A stretch of 64,000 nucleotides of DNA from Leadbetterella lacunae (GCF_042649125.1 NZ_JBHRYQ010000001.1:62001-126000), one strand, 5' to 3'; positions 17,646 through 26,948 are shown, counted from the first letter of the stretch. Notes: generated by a model not told the origin, from the letters alone. Program-made: numbers and translations.

Positions 17646-19526
17646 TTATTGGTAAGCCGGGTTTTGAATAAGTTTGGCATTTCTGCTGATCTCATTTCTA
17701 CTAAACGGCCTAAAATACATCTTGTCGTTCCACTTTCGTGTTTCGTTTTCAGTGTTGTCTACTACTGTATACGTATATGTGTACACGGTAGGGTCATATC
17801 TGTATGGCTTTCTTGGAGTAGCTCCTGGTTTAAGTTTGGCCACTATATTTAAGGCTTTTATGCCTCTTCCTACTGTGGTGGGAGCTATCATCCATCTGCG
17901 AGCGTCATGGTATCTGTGCTCTTCATAAACCAATTCTATTCTACGCTCATTTCTGTATCTAGTTTTTAGTGCAGCTCCAGTTTCGGTTATGGCTGGCATA
18001 CCTGCTCTAAATCTGATTTTGTTTAACCATGCTTTTGCTTCAGCGTCTTCACCAAGTTCAATACATGCTTCGGCATAATTTAACACAGCCTCAGTGTATC
18101 TGATAAACGGCCAAGGGATAGTTTGAGCACTAGACTGGTTGTCTGCCAAAGCTGGGTTTGGGTCAATAAACTTACGCGTGTAATAGTGCGTACGGCTACC
18201 GTTCCAGTTTTCTACTGCTGACTCACGTGTGTCGATACCGTTTATAGTTCCACCGGCACCGTCGTCATAGTATCCCGTCTGAATTTGGTTTGCAGGATCT
18301 AAAGCTGCTACATCAGAAGGTCTCGGTTTCCATGGTGCTCCATCGTAAAGTATAGTAGCATAGAATCTCGGGTCTCTGTTTGTGTAAGGTGCTGCTTTGT
18401 GCTCTGGTTTTGTCCAGTCAAACTTGCTTCCGTCCATCATTTCGTAGTCATCCACAAGGTTTTGGATTGGTGTATTACCTGCCCAGTTGTGGTATCCGTT
18501 TGGTCCATTGTTGATACCGTAGTGAATTCCGCCCAGTGGCCAGTTATCCTCCTCGGTATACAAAGGTGTATGTGTTCTTTGGAAAATCAGCTCCGAAGTA
18601 GCAGACGCATCACCCACGGCACTTTGACCACCAAGGGCTATTGACATGTAGTTCATTTTACCCTCCTCAGCCGAAACCGGAGCGGTTAGGTTTAATTTAT
18701 AACCCGAAGTTGCATCCAAAACAGCTTTTGATGCTGCTTTAGCCGCTTGCCATCTAGTTTTTTGATCACCAGAAGCATAAGCTATTAAGTTTAAGTTTGC
18801 AAAACCACCCAAGCTTGTAGAGTTTGCTTTTACTTTAGTGGCATCGTGTAAATCACTGGCTGCATACGTTAGCACACGAGCCTTTAGGGCCATCGCACTA
18901 ATTTTTGATGCTCTACCTGGAGTTTCCGGTTTTCCTTCTAAGAGTTTTATCGCTTTATCTAAATCAGCTACTATAAAGTTCACTACTTCTTCGTAGGTAT
19001 TTCTAGGTGCCGAGTAGTCGTCATCTAAGCCATAAGGCTTATCGATTAGTGGAACGCCACCGTAGAATCTTAGCAACTGCTGATAGTAGTAGGCTCTCAA
19101 AAAGTGAGATTCACCCGTTAGTCTATCTTTCAAAGTAGCATTGTTAAACGTAGCTTTCGGTAGTCTGTCAAGGGCAATGTTTGCCTGGCGAATAGCCAAG
19201 TACATATTTCCCCATTCGTAGGTAGGGCTTTTCCATGCAAGGTTTGATGGGCTTTCTGCCCCCTCGGTAAAAGTATTGATATTTCTACCCGAGTGAGTAA
19301 ACATCGCTTCGTCGGTATAGGCAGCTAGGGCTTGCTCTTCAAATCCTCCGTATCCTAAAAACGAATACACATTAAATACAAATGCTTCTGAAAGCGGTCC
19401 GTCACCCCAAGTTGCCTCGCTCGATATCTTGTCGAGAGGCTGGGTGTTTAGAAACTCCTTATCACAGGAGATGGCCAACACAAGAAGTGCACTGAGTAGG
19501 CCAAGTTTTAATTTTATTTTTTTCAT
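17646..19526 (-). CDS. SusD/RagB-like nutrient-binding outer-membrane lipoprotein
   Basis: Lipoprotein of 626 residues, lipobox LAISC (Cys near residue 21) followed by DKEFLNTQPLDKIS, the typical SusD opening. The N-terminal TPR-like helices include LTGESHFLRAYYYQQLLRFY with the family's conserved R-A-x-x-Y-x-x-L motif and GGVPLIDKPY. The C terminus has the conserved IRYTEAVLNYAEACIELG block, the ERRIELVYEEHRYHDARRW block and the end LIQNPAYQ. It caps the SusC-like channel and delivers substrate to it. It is 12 bases downstream of susC. No carbohydrate-active enzyme is encoded nearby, so the substrate need not be a glycan. Confidence 0.95.
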   Translation of the reverse strand: MKKIKLKLGLLSALLVLAISCDKEFLNTQPLDKISSEATWGDGPLSEAFVFNVYSFLGYGGFEEQALAAYTDEAMFTHSGRNINTFTEGAESPSNLAWKSPTYEWGNMYLAIRQANIALDRLPKATFNNATLKDRLTGESHFLRAYYYQQLLRFYGGVPLIDKPYGLDDDYSAPRNTYEEVVNFIVADLDKAIKLLEGKPETPGRASKISAMALKARVLTYAASDLHDATKVKANSTSLGGFANLNLIAYASGDQKTRWQAAKAASKAVLDATSGYKLNLTAPVSAEEGKMNYMSIALGGQSAVGDASATSELIFQRTHTPLYTEEDNWPLGGIHYGINNGPNGYHNWAGNTPIQNLVDDYEMMDGSKFDWTKPEHKAAPYTNRDPRFYATILYDGAPWKPRPSDVAALDPANQIQTGYYDDGAGGTINGIDTRESAVENWNGSRTHYYTRKFIDPNPALADNQSSAQTIPWPFIRYTEAVLNYAEACIELGEDAEAKAWLNKIRFRAGMPAITETGAALKTRYRNERRIELVYEEHRYHDARRWMIAPTTVGRGIKALNIVAKLKPGATPRKPYRYDPTVYTYTYTVVDNTENETRKWNDKMYFRPFSRNEISRNAKLIQNPAYQ

Positions 19527-19538
19527 ACTGTCAATTTT

Positions 19539-22500
19539 TTAGAAAGTTAAACTTAAGCCGGTGTTAATTACACGCGATTGAGGGTAGTAAACTCCTCCTT
19601 GTGCAGTAGCCTCTGGATCAAAGATTTTGCTTTTGGCAACCGTAATTAGATTGAGTCCGTTTACATACACACGTAAGCCTGAAACTTTAGCCTTGTCAAG
19701 AATATTTTGCGGAAGGTTATAACCTAACTCAAGGTTCTTAAGACGGATATAATCTTTGCTAAATAAATAGTACGTATTATTTCCGAAGTTTCCTCCAGTA
19801 TAGTATGTGTCACCTCTACTAGCTAATCTTGGATGCTCCGAACTTGGGTTATCTATTGACCATCTGTTGTCATAGCTATACTTTAAGAAGTTACCGATAT
19901 CACCTGATTCCGTTTGGATTCTAAGTGCAGCACCTGCAGCTCCTTGCAATAGTATGTTTAGGTCAAATCCTTTGTATCTGAAGTCAAAAGTAGAACCGAA
20001 GTTAAACGTAGGCGTGATGTTTTGATCAAGTCTAATTCTATCATCCGCATTGATTTTTCCATCGTTGTTTACATCTTCAAACTTCATATCTCCAGGCAAT
20101 AACTTCCCTGTTACTTCTGAATAGTTTAATGTATTTGCATCAATCTCTGCTTGGTCTTTAAATACCCCGTCAGATTTGTATACCAAATATGCATTTATCG
20201 GCTTTCCTTCTTGAAGTTGGTAGCTTGGTGCTCCCGGAATTTCGTCCATATACACCACTTTGTTTTTAGCATATCCACCATTAACTGCAGCTCTAAACTG
20301 AAGTGCCTTAGATGCTTTGTTGTTATAACCGATGTTAAATTCAAATCCGCGGTTGTCTACTTTTCCAGCATTTACAGGTGGCAATAATGAGTTAATTCCG
20401 GACGATGCAGGAGTAGAGCCAGTTTTTTGAATTAAGATTTGTGATCTACGGTTAAAGAAATACTCTAACGTCATGTCAAACATACCATTTAACATAGTTA
20501 AATCTGTACCTATGTTATAGTTGTTTGCTCGCTCCCAAGTAAAGCTTGGGTTAGCTAAGACAGTTTCCCTTAGAGTAGTAACCACTTGGTTATTAATTGG
20601 ATATGCACCAAAGCCATAAGTAGAAAGATAAGCATACTCCTGAAGTGCATTGTTGTAATAAACTTGGTCATTACCCATTTGGCCATAAGAAGCTCTGATT
20701 TTCATATAATCCACCACTTCGTTTTTGAAGAAATCTTCGTTTGAGATATTCCATCCTAACAATAGACCAGGGAAGAAACCAAAACGTGAGCTTTCAGGGA
20801 AAATATATGAACCGTCGTATCTCCAAATAAACTCAGCTAGGTATTTCTCTTTGTAGTTATACTGGGCTCTTCCGTAGTATCCAAGTCTTGCTCTTTGGTA
20901 TGCACTACCACCCGTGTTTTGTTGAAGCGAACCTCCCGCAAATAACTGATCTACAGCAGCAGATATATAGTTTCTTCTAAAAGCATTGAAGTTTTCACCT
21001 TCGAAGTTTTCTTTGGTAATACCCGCCAATAAACTCAAGTTGTGATCTGCACCAATCTTTTTGTCATAGGTCAACAAACCCGTCAAGTTAGTATTTAATA
21101 CTGAACTGTAACCTTGATAAAGTCTCGGGTCTTTAAAATTAGATCTTACGGCACCTACTAACAACGGCGTTTTGCCATCAGCTTCGTAGCTGGTTTTGTC
21201 CCAATAATAAAGGCTCCAAGGTGTCTGCCAAGTTTTGGTTGTTTTACTGTTTTTGTCGATAGAGGCATTCAGGGTTAACTTTAAGCCGCTTATCCACGGA
21301 TTCGTAATATTTACCGATCCATTGGCCTGAGTGTAATCTGTAGGCTCGTCTTGGTAACCTGTAGCATTTGTAGTAATTACATACGGGTTTTGACCATTCT
21401 CGATATCTGGACCTGGCAAACCGTTTGGCCATACTTCAGGCTCTGTCGGTCTTCCTCTCATCAACATTCTGAAAATACTTCCTGCACTTTCTGTTGGGTA
21501 TCTTCTTTTTTCTCTTCTAACCATTATACCCAAACTTGTATTTACATACTTGTTTATTTTGGCATCTACGTTGGTTCTGAAGTTATATTGTTGATAGCGA
21601 GTGGCTGAGTTGTTGTAAATGGCATCTTGGTTTACATAACCAAGAGATGACATATATTTGATATTCTCAGAACCTCCAGAAAGCTGAATGTTATGTCTCG
21701 ACTGCGGTGCCCAATTTTTAAATGCATCGCCAAACCAATCGGTATCGGGGTATCCCCAAGGGTCAGAGCCATTTTGGTATTTTTGAACTGCATCTGGACT
21801 ATAATTTGCATTTAGGGCACTTATACCCGCAGTTGGAGATTTATAGCTTCCGGTAGTTTTTATGCTATTCCATGCATTTCCCCATTCGTTTGAAGGGATA
21901 GTTTTGTAGATAGGCAATTCGTTCATAATAGAAGCATACTCAAAAGAATTGGCCATATTAGGAATAACTCCCGGCTGTGAAAACCCTTGGTTAAAGTCAT
22001 AGGTAAGGGTTGGCTTTCCTGACTTTCCTCTTTTGGTAGTTACTATAATGGCACCGTTTGCCGCTCTTGCTCCATAAATGGCAGCAGAAGCATCTTTCAA
22101 TACCGAAATAGACTCAATATCTCTTGGGTTTAGTCTACCGATACCACCGTCTCTGTCCGGAATTCCGTCAATCACGATAAGCGGAGAACTGTTACCAAGG
22201 GTGTTTGTACCTCTAATTGAAATAGTAGCACCATCGGCACCTGGCTCACCAGATTGCTGAACTACCACTAGTCCGGGTAAACGGCCAGAAAGTGAGTTAG
22301 TTAAGTCAACCGAAGGAGATTTGATTAGTTTCTCACCTTGTACCGCAACCACAGCACCGGTAACTGTAACTTTTTTCTGAGTACCATAGGCTACCACTAC
22401 CACTTCTTCAAGGTTACTTGCGTCAGGAGCCATCGAAATGTTAAGCATTGATTGGTTTCCAACTATTACCTCTTGAGAAGTATACCCCACAAATGAAAAC

Positions 22501-22778
22501 ACCAAAGTAGCGTTGTCATTTTTTACATTAATGGTAAATTTTCCGTCAATGTCAGTGATAGCACCATTGAACGTGCCTTTTTCGGTGATAGTTACCCCTG
22601 GAAGGCCACCACCTGTTTCGTCGGTTACTTTACCTTTAATTTCTTTGGCCATAGCCGAAGCTGTAAAGAATATAGTAAAAAGTAGGCTGAACATGAGGAA
22701 AGTCCCACTTTTGCCGGAAGTGTTTATCCACGGCAAGGAGCATTCCCTCTTTTTAAAGAGTAAATGTTTAATCATCAT
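19539..22778 (-). CDS. SusC/RagA-like TonB-linked outer-membrane transporter
   Basis: TonB-dependent transporter of 1079 residues. After the N-terminal signal region (ending near ASAMA, residue 44) comes a carboxypeptidase-regulatory-like domain (EIKGKVTDETGGGLPGVTI), then the SusC signature LEEVVVVAYGTQKK, a plug domain with ISIRGTNTLGNSSPLIVIDG and RDIESISVLKDASAAIYGARAANG split over residues about 190-245, and a beta-barrel ending in the aromatic residue of LSLTF. It imports substrate captured by SusD using TonB energy. It is divergent from a LacI-family regulator 430 bases away, and leads the minus-strand operon. The start has two tandem ATGs (22778 and 22775). Confidence 0.96.
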   Translation of the reverse strand: MMIKHLLFKKRECSLPWINTSGKSGTFLMFSLLFTIFFTASAMAKEIKGKVTDETGGGLPGVTITEKGTFNGAITDIDGKFTINVKNDNATLVFSFVGYTSQEVIVGNQSMLNISMAPDASNLEEVVVVAYGTQKKVTVTGAVVAVQGEKLIKSPSVDLTNSLSGRLPGLVVVQQSGEPGADGATISIRGTNTLGNSSPLIVIDGIPDRDGGIGRLNPRDIESISVLKDASAAIYGARAANGAIIVTTKRGKSGKPTLTYDFNQGFSQPGVIPNMANSFEYASIMNELPIYKTIPSNEWGNAWNSIKTTGSYKSPTAGISALNANYSPDAVQKYQNGSDPWGYPDTDWFGDAFKNWAPQSRHNIQLSGGSENIKYMSSLGYVNQDAIYNNSATRYQQYNFRTNVDAKINKYVNTSLGIMVRREKRRYPTESAGSIFRMLMRGRPTEPEVWPNGLPGPDIENGQNPYVITTNATGYQDEPTDYTQANGSVNITNPWISGLKLTLNASIDKNSKTTKTWQTPWSLYYWDKTSYEADGKTPLLVGAVRSNFKDPRLYQGYSSVLNTNLTGLLTYDKKIGADHNLSLLAGITKENFEGENFNAFRRNYISAAVDQLFAGGSLQQNTGGSAYQRARLGYYGRAQYNYKEKYLAEFIWRYDGSYIFPESSRFGFFPGLLLGWNISNEDFFKNEVVDYMKIRASYGQMGNDQVYYNNALQEYAYLSTYGFGAYPINNQVVTTLRETVLANPSFTWERANNYNIGTDLTMLNGMFDMTLEYFFNRRSQILIQKTGSTPASSGINSLLPPVNAGKVDNRGFEFNIGYNNKASKALQFRAAVNGGYAKNKVVYMDEIPGAPSYQLQEGKPINAYLVYKSDGVFKDQAEIDANTLNYSEVTGKLLPGDMKFEDVNNDGKINADDRIRLDQNITPTFNFGSTFDFRYKGFDLNILLQGAAGAALRIQTESGDIGNFLKYSYDNRWSIDNPSSEHPRLASRGDTYYTGGNFGNNTYYLFSKDYIRLKNLELGYNLPQNILDKAKVSGLRVYVNGLNLITVAKSKIFDPEATAQGGVYYPQSRVINTGLSLTF

Positions 22779-22928
22779 AAAATGATATAATTTAAGATTG
22801 AAAATAGGTTTATGGTCCTAATTTTTTACCACTTTTAATTGCCCTTTGATTTTTTACAAAGGTTAATTTAAATAGAAGAAGACTATCAGTGGGCTGTTTA
22901 AATGCGAGTAAAAGATTAAGGATTATTT

Positions 22929-22936
22929 CAAAGTTA
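22929..22936 (-). promoter_or_regulatory. possible -7 promoter element for susC-like operon
   Basis: On the minus strand this reads TAACTTTG, an exact TAnnTTTG match, with a TTTG further upstream at 22964-22961 (24-base spacing, rather long). It would give a leader of about 145 bases before the susC start. Confidence 0.35.
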
Positions 22937-23046
22937 AGCTTTTTAATAAAAATTAAGGGTCAAAAGAAAATGAGATAATTTTAATAAAAAATATAATTTA
23001 ACTAAAAAGTGCGTTTAGGGCATTGAAATGCGTTTTATGATGAAAA

Positions 23047-23060
23047 TGCAAATATTTGCA
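23047..23060. promoter_or_regulatory. perfect 14-bp palindrome, candidate LacI-family operator
   Basis: TGCAAATATTTGCA is a perfect inverted repeat in the 429-base gap between the susC-like and LacI-family genes. LacI-family proteins bind palindromes of about this length, so this is a candidate operator for autoregulation or control of susCD. AT-rich palindromes can arise by chance. The rest of the gap is AT-rich and holds no gene. Confidence 0.45.
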
Positions 23061-23126
23061 CAACTTTGATAGAATTGCCTTTTTTTTCTTTAGATTCATT
23101 AATAAAATCTCAATCTCAATTAATAA

Positions 23127-23156
23127 TTGATTTGTGTCAATTTGAAAGTAGATTTG
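23127..23156 (+). promoter_or_regulatory. promoter of LacI-family regulator gene
   Basis: TTG (23127-23129), a 19-base spacer and TAGATTTG (23149-23156) fit the Bacteroidota pattern TTTG-N(about 19)-TAnnTTTG. The leader would be about 45 bases. The perfect palindrome at 23047-23060 lies about 70 bases upstream of the -33 element. Confidence 0.55.
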
Positions 23157-23207
23157 TAGGTGTAAAAGCAACTTTTTCTAAAAATCAACCTTAATTAAAA
23201 AACTAAA

Positions 23208-24218
23208 ATGAAAAACAACGTAAGCATAAAAACTATAGCGGATAAACTACAAATTTCGATGTCTACAGTTTCTAGAGCTCTACATGGCAATACGCGAATT
23301 GGTCTAAAAACCAGAGAAAAAGTAAACGAGTTAGCCAAAGAATTACACTATGTGCCTAACCCGGGCAATGTTTATTTGCAAGGCAAACAGACCTATGAGA
23401 TTGGAATAATAGTGCCTGCCCTTAAAGAAGAGTTTTTTGTCAAAATAATAGATGTATTAGAAAATGAGCTGAGACCATTAGGGTATCACCTTCATATTTT
23501 TCAAAGCCAAGAAAATGAAGACTGTCAAATTAGAGCTTTGGATTATTTTAAAAAAATGCGGGTAGATGGTATCCTTTGCTCTTTGGCTTCAAATACAAAA
23601 AGGTACGACAAGTTTTTAGAGGTAGAAGAGTTTGGTATTCCGATTGTGTTTTTTGATAGAACACCACGCGGCATTTCTTCTTTTTCGGTAAAAAGTAATA
23701 CCGAAGGCGGAGCTCTGAAAGTAATGGAGTTCCTGAAAAATAAAGGAATAAATAAGGTCGCATTGATAAATGGCCCTGCCAATTTAGATACTTCTGGAGA
23801 TAGACTAAACGGTTATTTGATGGGGGTTGAAAAATTTAGAATGGAAAGTTCGCCTTCGCTAATAAAGAGTGTTGCCCTTACGCCAGAGTCTGTTTTGGAG
23901 GTGGTTAAAGAGTTCGTTTCGGCTAAATGTTTGCCCGAAGCAGTTTTTACGTTTAATGATTACATAGCTCTTTACCTCATGAAAGCTATGAAAAACTTGG
24001 GCTTAGAACCCAATAAAGACATGCTAATTGCCAGTTATGGGAATTTGCCTTTTATTTCGCACCTTGAAAATCCCCCGATTGTGTCTGTAGAGCAGTTTCC
24101 GGAAAGACTGGGCCTTTCGGCATTAGAGATGCTTTTAAAAAGAATTGACTCCGAAGAGCCAATGAAGCCGCATTTTAAAATGATTGACACCGAATTAGTG
24201 ATTTACCCAAGAGGGTAA
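23208..24218 (+). CDS. LacI-family transcriptional regulator
   Basis: DNA-binding regulator of 336 residues. The N-terminal LacI HTH is clear (TIADKLQISMSTVSRALHGN, residues about 9-28, then REKVNELAKELHYVPN hinge). The rest is a periplasmic-binding-protein-like sensor domain (EIGIIVPALKEEFFVKIIDVLE, VFFDRTP, VALINGPANLDTSGDRLNGYL, SVEQFPERLGLSALEMLLKRI). It lies divergent to the susC-like operon and is the most likely regulator of it, responding to a small sugar-like ligand. That link is inferred from position and from the palindrome in the shared gap. Confidence 0.93.
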   Translation: MKNNVSIKTIADKLQISMSTVSRALHGNTRIGLKTREKVNELAKELHYVPNPGNVYLQGKQTYEIGIIVPALKEEFFVKIIDVLENELRPLGYHLHIFQSQENEDCQIRALDYFKKMRVDGILCSLASNTKRYDKFLEVEEFGIPIVFFDRTPRGISSFSVKSNTEGGALKVMEFLKNKGINKVALINGPANLDTSGDRLNGYLMGVEKFRMESSPSLIKSVALTPESVLEVVKEFVSAKCLPEAVFTFNDYIALYLMKAMKNLGLEPNKDMLIASYGNLPFISHLENPPIVSVEQFPERLGLSALEMLLKRIDSEEPMKPHFKMIDTELVIYPRG

Positions 24219-24261
24219 TGGTGTTGTAACTTTTGTTACGGTATGATGGTTATTATTGTAC

Positions 24262-24269
24262 TATTTTTG
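24262..24269 (+). promoter_or_regulatory. weak -7-like element before cytochrome gene
   Basis: TATTTTTG fits TAnnTTTG, but it lies only five bases before the ATG at 24275, so transcripts would be almost leaderless. A TTTG at 24232-24235 is 26 bases upstream. Either the element is fortuitous or the gene is read from the preceding regulator. Confidence 0.25.
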
Positions 24270-24274
24270 AAAAA

Positions 24275-25483
24275 ATGAATGTAAAGATTTTGAAAAATAA
24301 AAACCTGATTCTTCTGATTTCCATCCTTATATTTTTGGCTGCTGGTAGCTATATGATCTTTTTTAAAGAAGAAAAGGTAATGCCACTGACTAAAAGTTGG
24401 GAGATTGCTATTCCAAACCAAAAGACTCCTGCGGGTTTGGTTGACCTAAGTGCAAAAAACTGCGGAACTTGCCACGTAAACCATTACAATGAATGGAAGC
24501 AAAGTACCCATGCAAACGCGTGGACAGATATGCAGTTTCAGGCGGAACTAAAGAAAGAATCGAGTCCGTTTATGTGTATCAACTGCCATATTCCCTTACA
24601 AAATCAGCAAGAATATATTGTGACAGGCTTAGTAGGTGGCGATATATATAAACCGGTAAAAGTTAAAAATGAAGCATTTGACAGAACCCTGCAGCAGGAA
24701 GGAATTACCTGTTCGAGTTGCCATGTGCGAGATGGCCATATAGTGGGGCCCACTGGAACCAGTTTGGCTCCGCATCCTGTAAAAAAAGCTCCCGCTATGT
24801 TGGATGAAAAATTGTGTATCTCCTGTCACAATGCTACTGCTGTTATTACGCCAACATTGGCGTGTACCTTTGAAACCGGCGATGAGTGGAAGAGAGGGCC
24901 TTTTTATGGAAAGAAAAATTGTATTTCATGCCACATGCCTGAAGTAGAACGAGAAATAGTGATGGGGTATCCAAAAAGGAAAAGCCATTACCATACATTT
25001 GCGGGTTCGGGTATACCAAAGCATGACACACTTACGGCTCCGATGCTAAACGGATATGGTTTTTATCCTGAAAAAGTAGCCTTGAACACTACTTTAGATA
25101 AGCCTATCAATTATACATTACGAATAAAAAATGAGTTTGCTGGCCATAGGGTTCCTTCGGGTGATCCTGAGCGGTTTGTGTTAGTAAACTATCAATTGCT
25201 TAATAGTAAAAATGAGGTGGTTGTCAAAAAACAATATAGAATAGGTGAGGAGTGGCAATGGTATCCGGTGGCGAAAAAAATAAGCGACAACAACATGGAT
25301 CCAGGCGAAGAGCGACTTTATGAGTTTAATTCTAAAGTAACTGAAAAAGGTACCTACAAACTAAAAGTGGAGGTTACAAAACATAGAATGACCGATGAAA
25401 CTGCCGCCTACAATAAACTCGATAAAACCTACCCTAAGTTTATTTCGGTTTATGAAAAGAGTTATGATTTTGTGGTGAAATAG
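24275..25483 (+). CDS. pentaheme c-type cytochrome, membrane-anchored
   Basis: Protein of 402 residues with one N-terminal TM helix (about residues 11-30) and an extracytoplasmic body. Five CXXCH heme-binding motifs are visible at Cys63 (CGTCH), Cys101 (CINCH), Cys146 (CSSCH), Cys181 (CISCH) and Cys216 (CISCH), with extra His residues that could be axial ligands. The C-terminal half has no CXXCH and looks like a beta-sandwich after the block FAGHRVPSGDPERFVLVNY. The overall plan is like cytochrome c554-type multiheme proteins. It may take electrons from the quinol pool, but no reductase partner is adjacent. The start is the ATG at 24275, not an upstream in-frame TTG. Confidence 0.87.
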   Translation: MNVKILKNKNLILLISILIFLAAGSYMIFFKEEKVMPLTKSWEIAIPNQKTPAGLVDLSAKNCGTCHVNHYNEWKQSTHANAWTDMQFQAELKKESSPFMCINCHIPLQNQQEYIVTGLVGGDIYKPVKVKNEAFDRTLQQEGITCSSCHVRDGHIVGPTGTSLAPHPVKKAPAMLDEKLCISCHNATAVITPTLACTFETGDEWKRGPFYGKKNCISCHMPEVEREIVMGYPKRKSHYHTFAGSGIPKHDTLTAPMLNGYGFYPEKVALNTTLDKPINYTLRIKNEFAGHRVPSGDPERFVLVNYQLLNSKNEVVVKKQYRIGEEWQWYPVAKKISDNNMDPGEERLYEFNSKVTEKGTYKLKVEVTKHRMTDETAAYNKLDKTYPKFISVYEKSYDFVVK

Positions 25484-25581
25484 CTCTGAGGATTTGTTTT
25501 TTTGATATTTTCCTTGGTAAGTGTTTTAGATTGGGCATATTTTCATGAAATTTGTTTTTTGAATTACAAACCCCTTTTGAA

Positions 25582-26937
25582 ATGGCTACATTTGAACTCA
25601 CCAAAGAATACCTAAGTGAAATAGAAGAGGCTGTCTCAAGTCAAAACATAGATTTTTTAAATACACAACTAGAAGATCTATTTCCAGCAGATATTGCTAC
25701 TATTCTCTATCAATTAGAAGGGCCTGAGGCACACTCTCTTATTCGCCTTCTTGACACTGAGAAAGCCGCTGAAGTACTTTCAAATATCGACTCTGACGAT
25801 CGTAAAAAGTTCATTAAAGAACAGTTTACTGTAGAGGAGATTTCAAAATACGTAAACTTATTTGACTCTGATGATGCCGTGGATTTGCTTAACGAGCAAA
25901 GCATAGAAGTCAGAGAGCAGGTGATAGCTTTACTAGAAGACCGCGAGCAAGCCCGATTCATTATTGACTTAATGCACTATCCCGAAGATGTGGCGGGTGG
26001 ATTGATGCAGAAAGAGCTTATCAAAGTAAATATTTCGGATACGGTAAGCGACTGCGTGGAGGAAATAAGGGCCCAAGCAGAATCGGTAGATAAAGTATAC
26101 GCCGTTTATGTAGTAGACGACGACCAAAAACTCCGCGGTATAGTTTCGCTAAAACAGATTTTGTTGACGAGGAAAAATACCAAAATCGAAAATATTTTTG
26201 AAGACGACATCGTATTTGTGGACACCACCAAAAGTGGCGATGAAGTGGCCGAAATTATGCAGCGATATGACCTTGAGGCCATACCTGTGGTAAACGCACT
26301 GGGCAGACTTTTAGGTTTAATTACAATTGATGACGTTTTAGACTTTGTAAAAGAAAAAGCAGAAGAAGACATCCAAGTGATGACGGGTATCACCGGTGAA
26401 GTAGACGAAGACGATTCGGTTTGGCTACTTGCTAAAGCCAGGATTCCGTGGTTGGTGGTGGGCGTTATCGGAAGTTTAATGGCTGCCTCGGTCATTGGTT
26501 GGTTCGAAGGCACCATGGCTAAAGTAGCCGGCTTGGCTATTTTTATTCCTTTAATGGCTTCTACAGGTGGCAACGTGGGAATTCAAACCTCATCGCTGAT
26601 TGTGCAATCGCTCGCCGAGAAGTCGCAAATAAGTTTAAGTTTGGGCAAAAGACTATCCAAGGTTATTAGAGTGGCCCTTATTAATGGCTTAGTGGTGGGG
26701 ATTTTAACTGGTATTTATGTGTATGCCATTGGCAAGCCCGAGTTGTTTTATGTAGTTTGTCTGTCTTTATTTTCCGTGGTTATTTTAGCGTCTTTCATGG
26801 GTACTATTACTCCCATTTTGTTAGATAAGTTTGGTGTAAATCCAGCAATGGCTTCCGGGCCATTTATTACCACTGCCAATGACCTCATCGGCATCGGAGC
26901 TTATTTTGGTATTGCATATTTGTTACTTCCTATTTAA
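25582..26937 (+). CDS. mgtE: MgtE-type magnesium transporter
   Basis: Inner-membrane Mg2+ channel/transporter. The order is the MgtE N domain (acidic helical repeats, residues about 1-125, with LFDSDDAVDLL), two CBS domains (about 130-250, with IDDVLDFVKEKAEED), and a five-helix TM domain with the conserved segments IPLMASTGGNVGIQ and NDLIGIGAYFG. Length (451 residues from the ATG at 25582) is normal for the family. An in-frame ATG 30 bases earlier gives a less natural N terminus. It is followed after 11 bases by dtd, so the two are probably co-transcribed. Confidence 0.94.
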   Translation: MATFELTKEYLSEIEEAVSSQNIDFLNTQLEDLFPADIATILYQLEGPEAHSLIRLLDTEKAAEVLSNIDSDDRKKFIKEQFTVEEISKYVNLFDSDDAVDLLNEQSIEVREQVIALLEDREQARFIIDLMHYPEDVAGGLMQKELIKVNISDTVSDCVEEIRAQAESVDKVYAVYVVDDDQKLRGIVSLKQILLTRKNTKIENIFEDDIVFVDTTKSGDEVAEIMQRYDLEAIPVVNALGRLLGLITIDDVLDFVKEKAEEDIQVMTGITGEVDEDDSVWLLAKARIPWLVVGVIGSLMAASVIGWFEGTMAKVAGLAIFIPLMASTGGNVGIQTSSLIVQSLAEKSQISLSLGKRLSKVIRVALINGLVVGILTGIYVYAIGKPELFYVVCLSLFSVVILASFMGTITPILLDKFGVNPAMASGPFITTANDLIGIGAYFGIAYLLLPI

Positions 26938-26948
26938 GAAAAAAATTT

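Noticed and set aside
26106..26573. Open frame of 155 codons on the minus strand within mgtE
   Set aside because: Composition (Ser/Thr/Pro-rich) is that of an antisense shadow of CBS-domain codons; mgtE is unmistakable.
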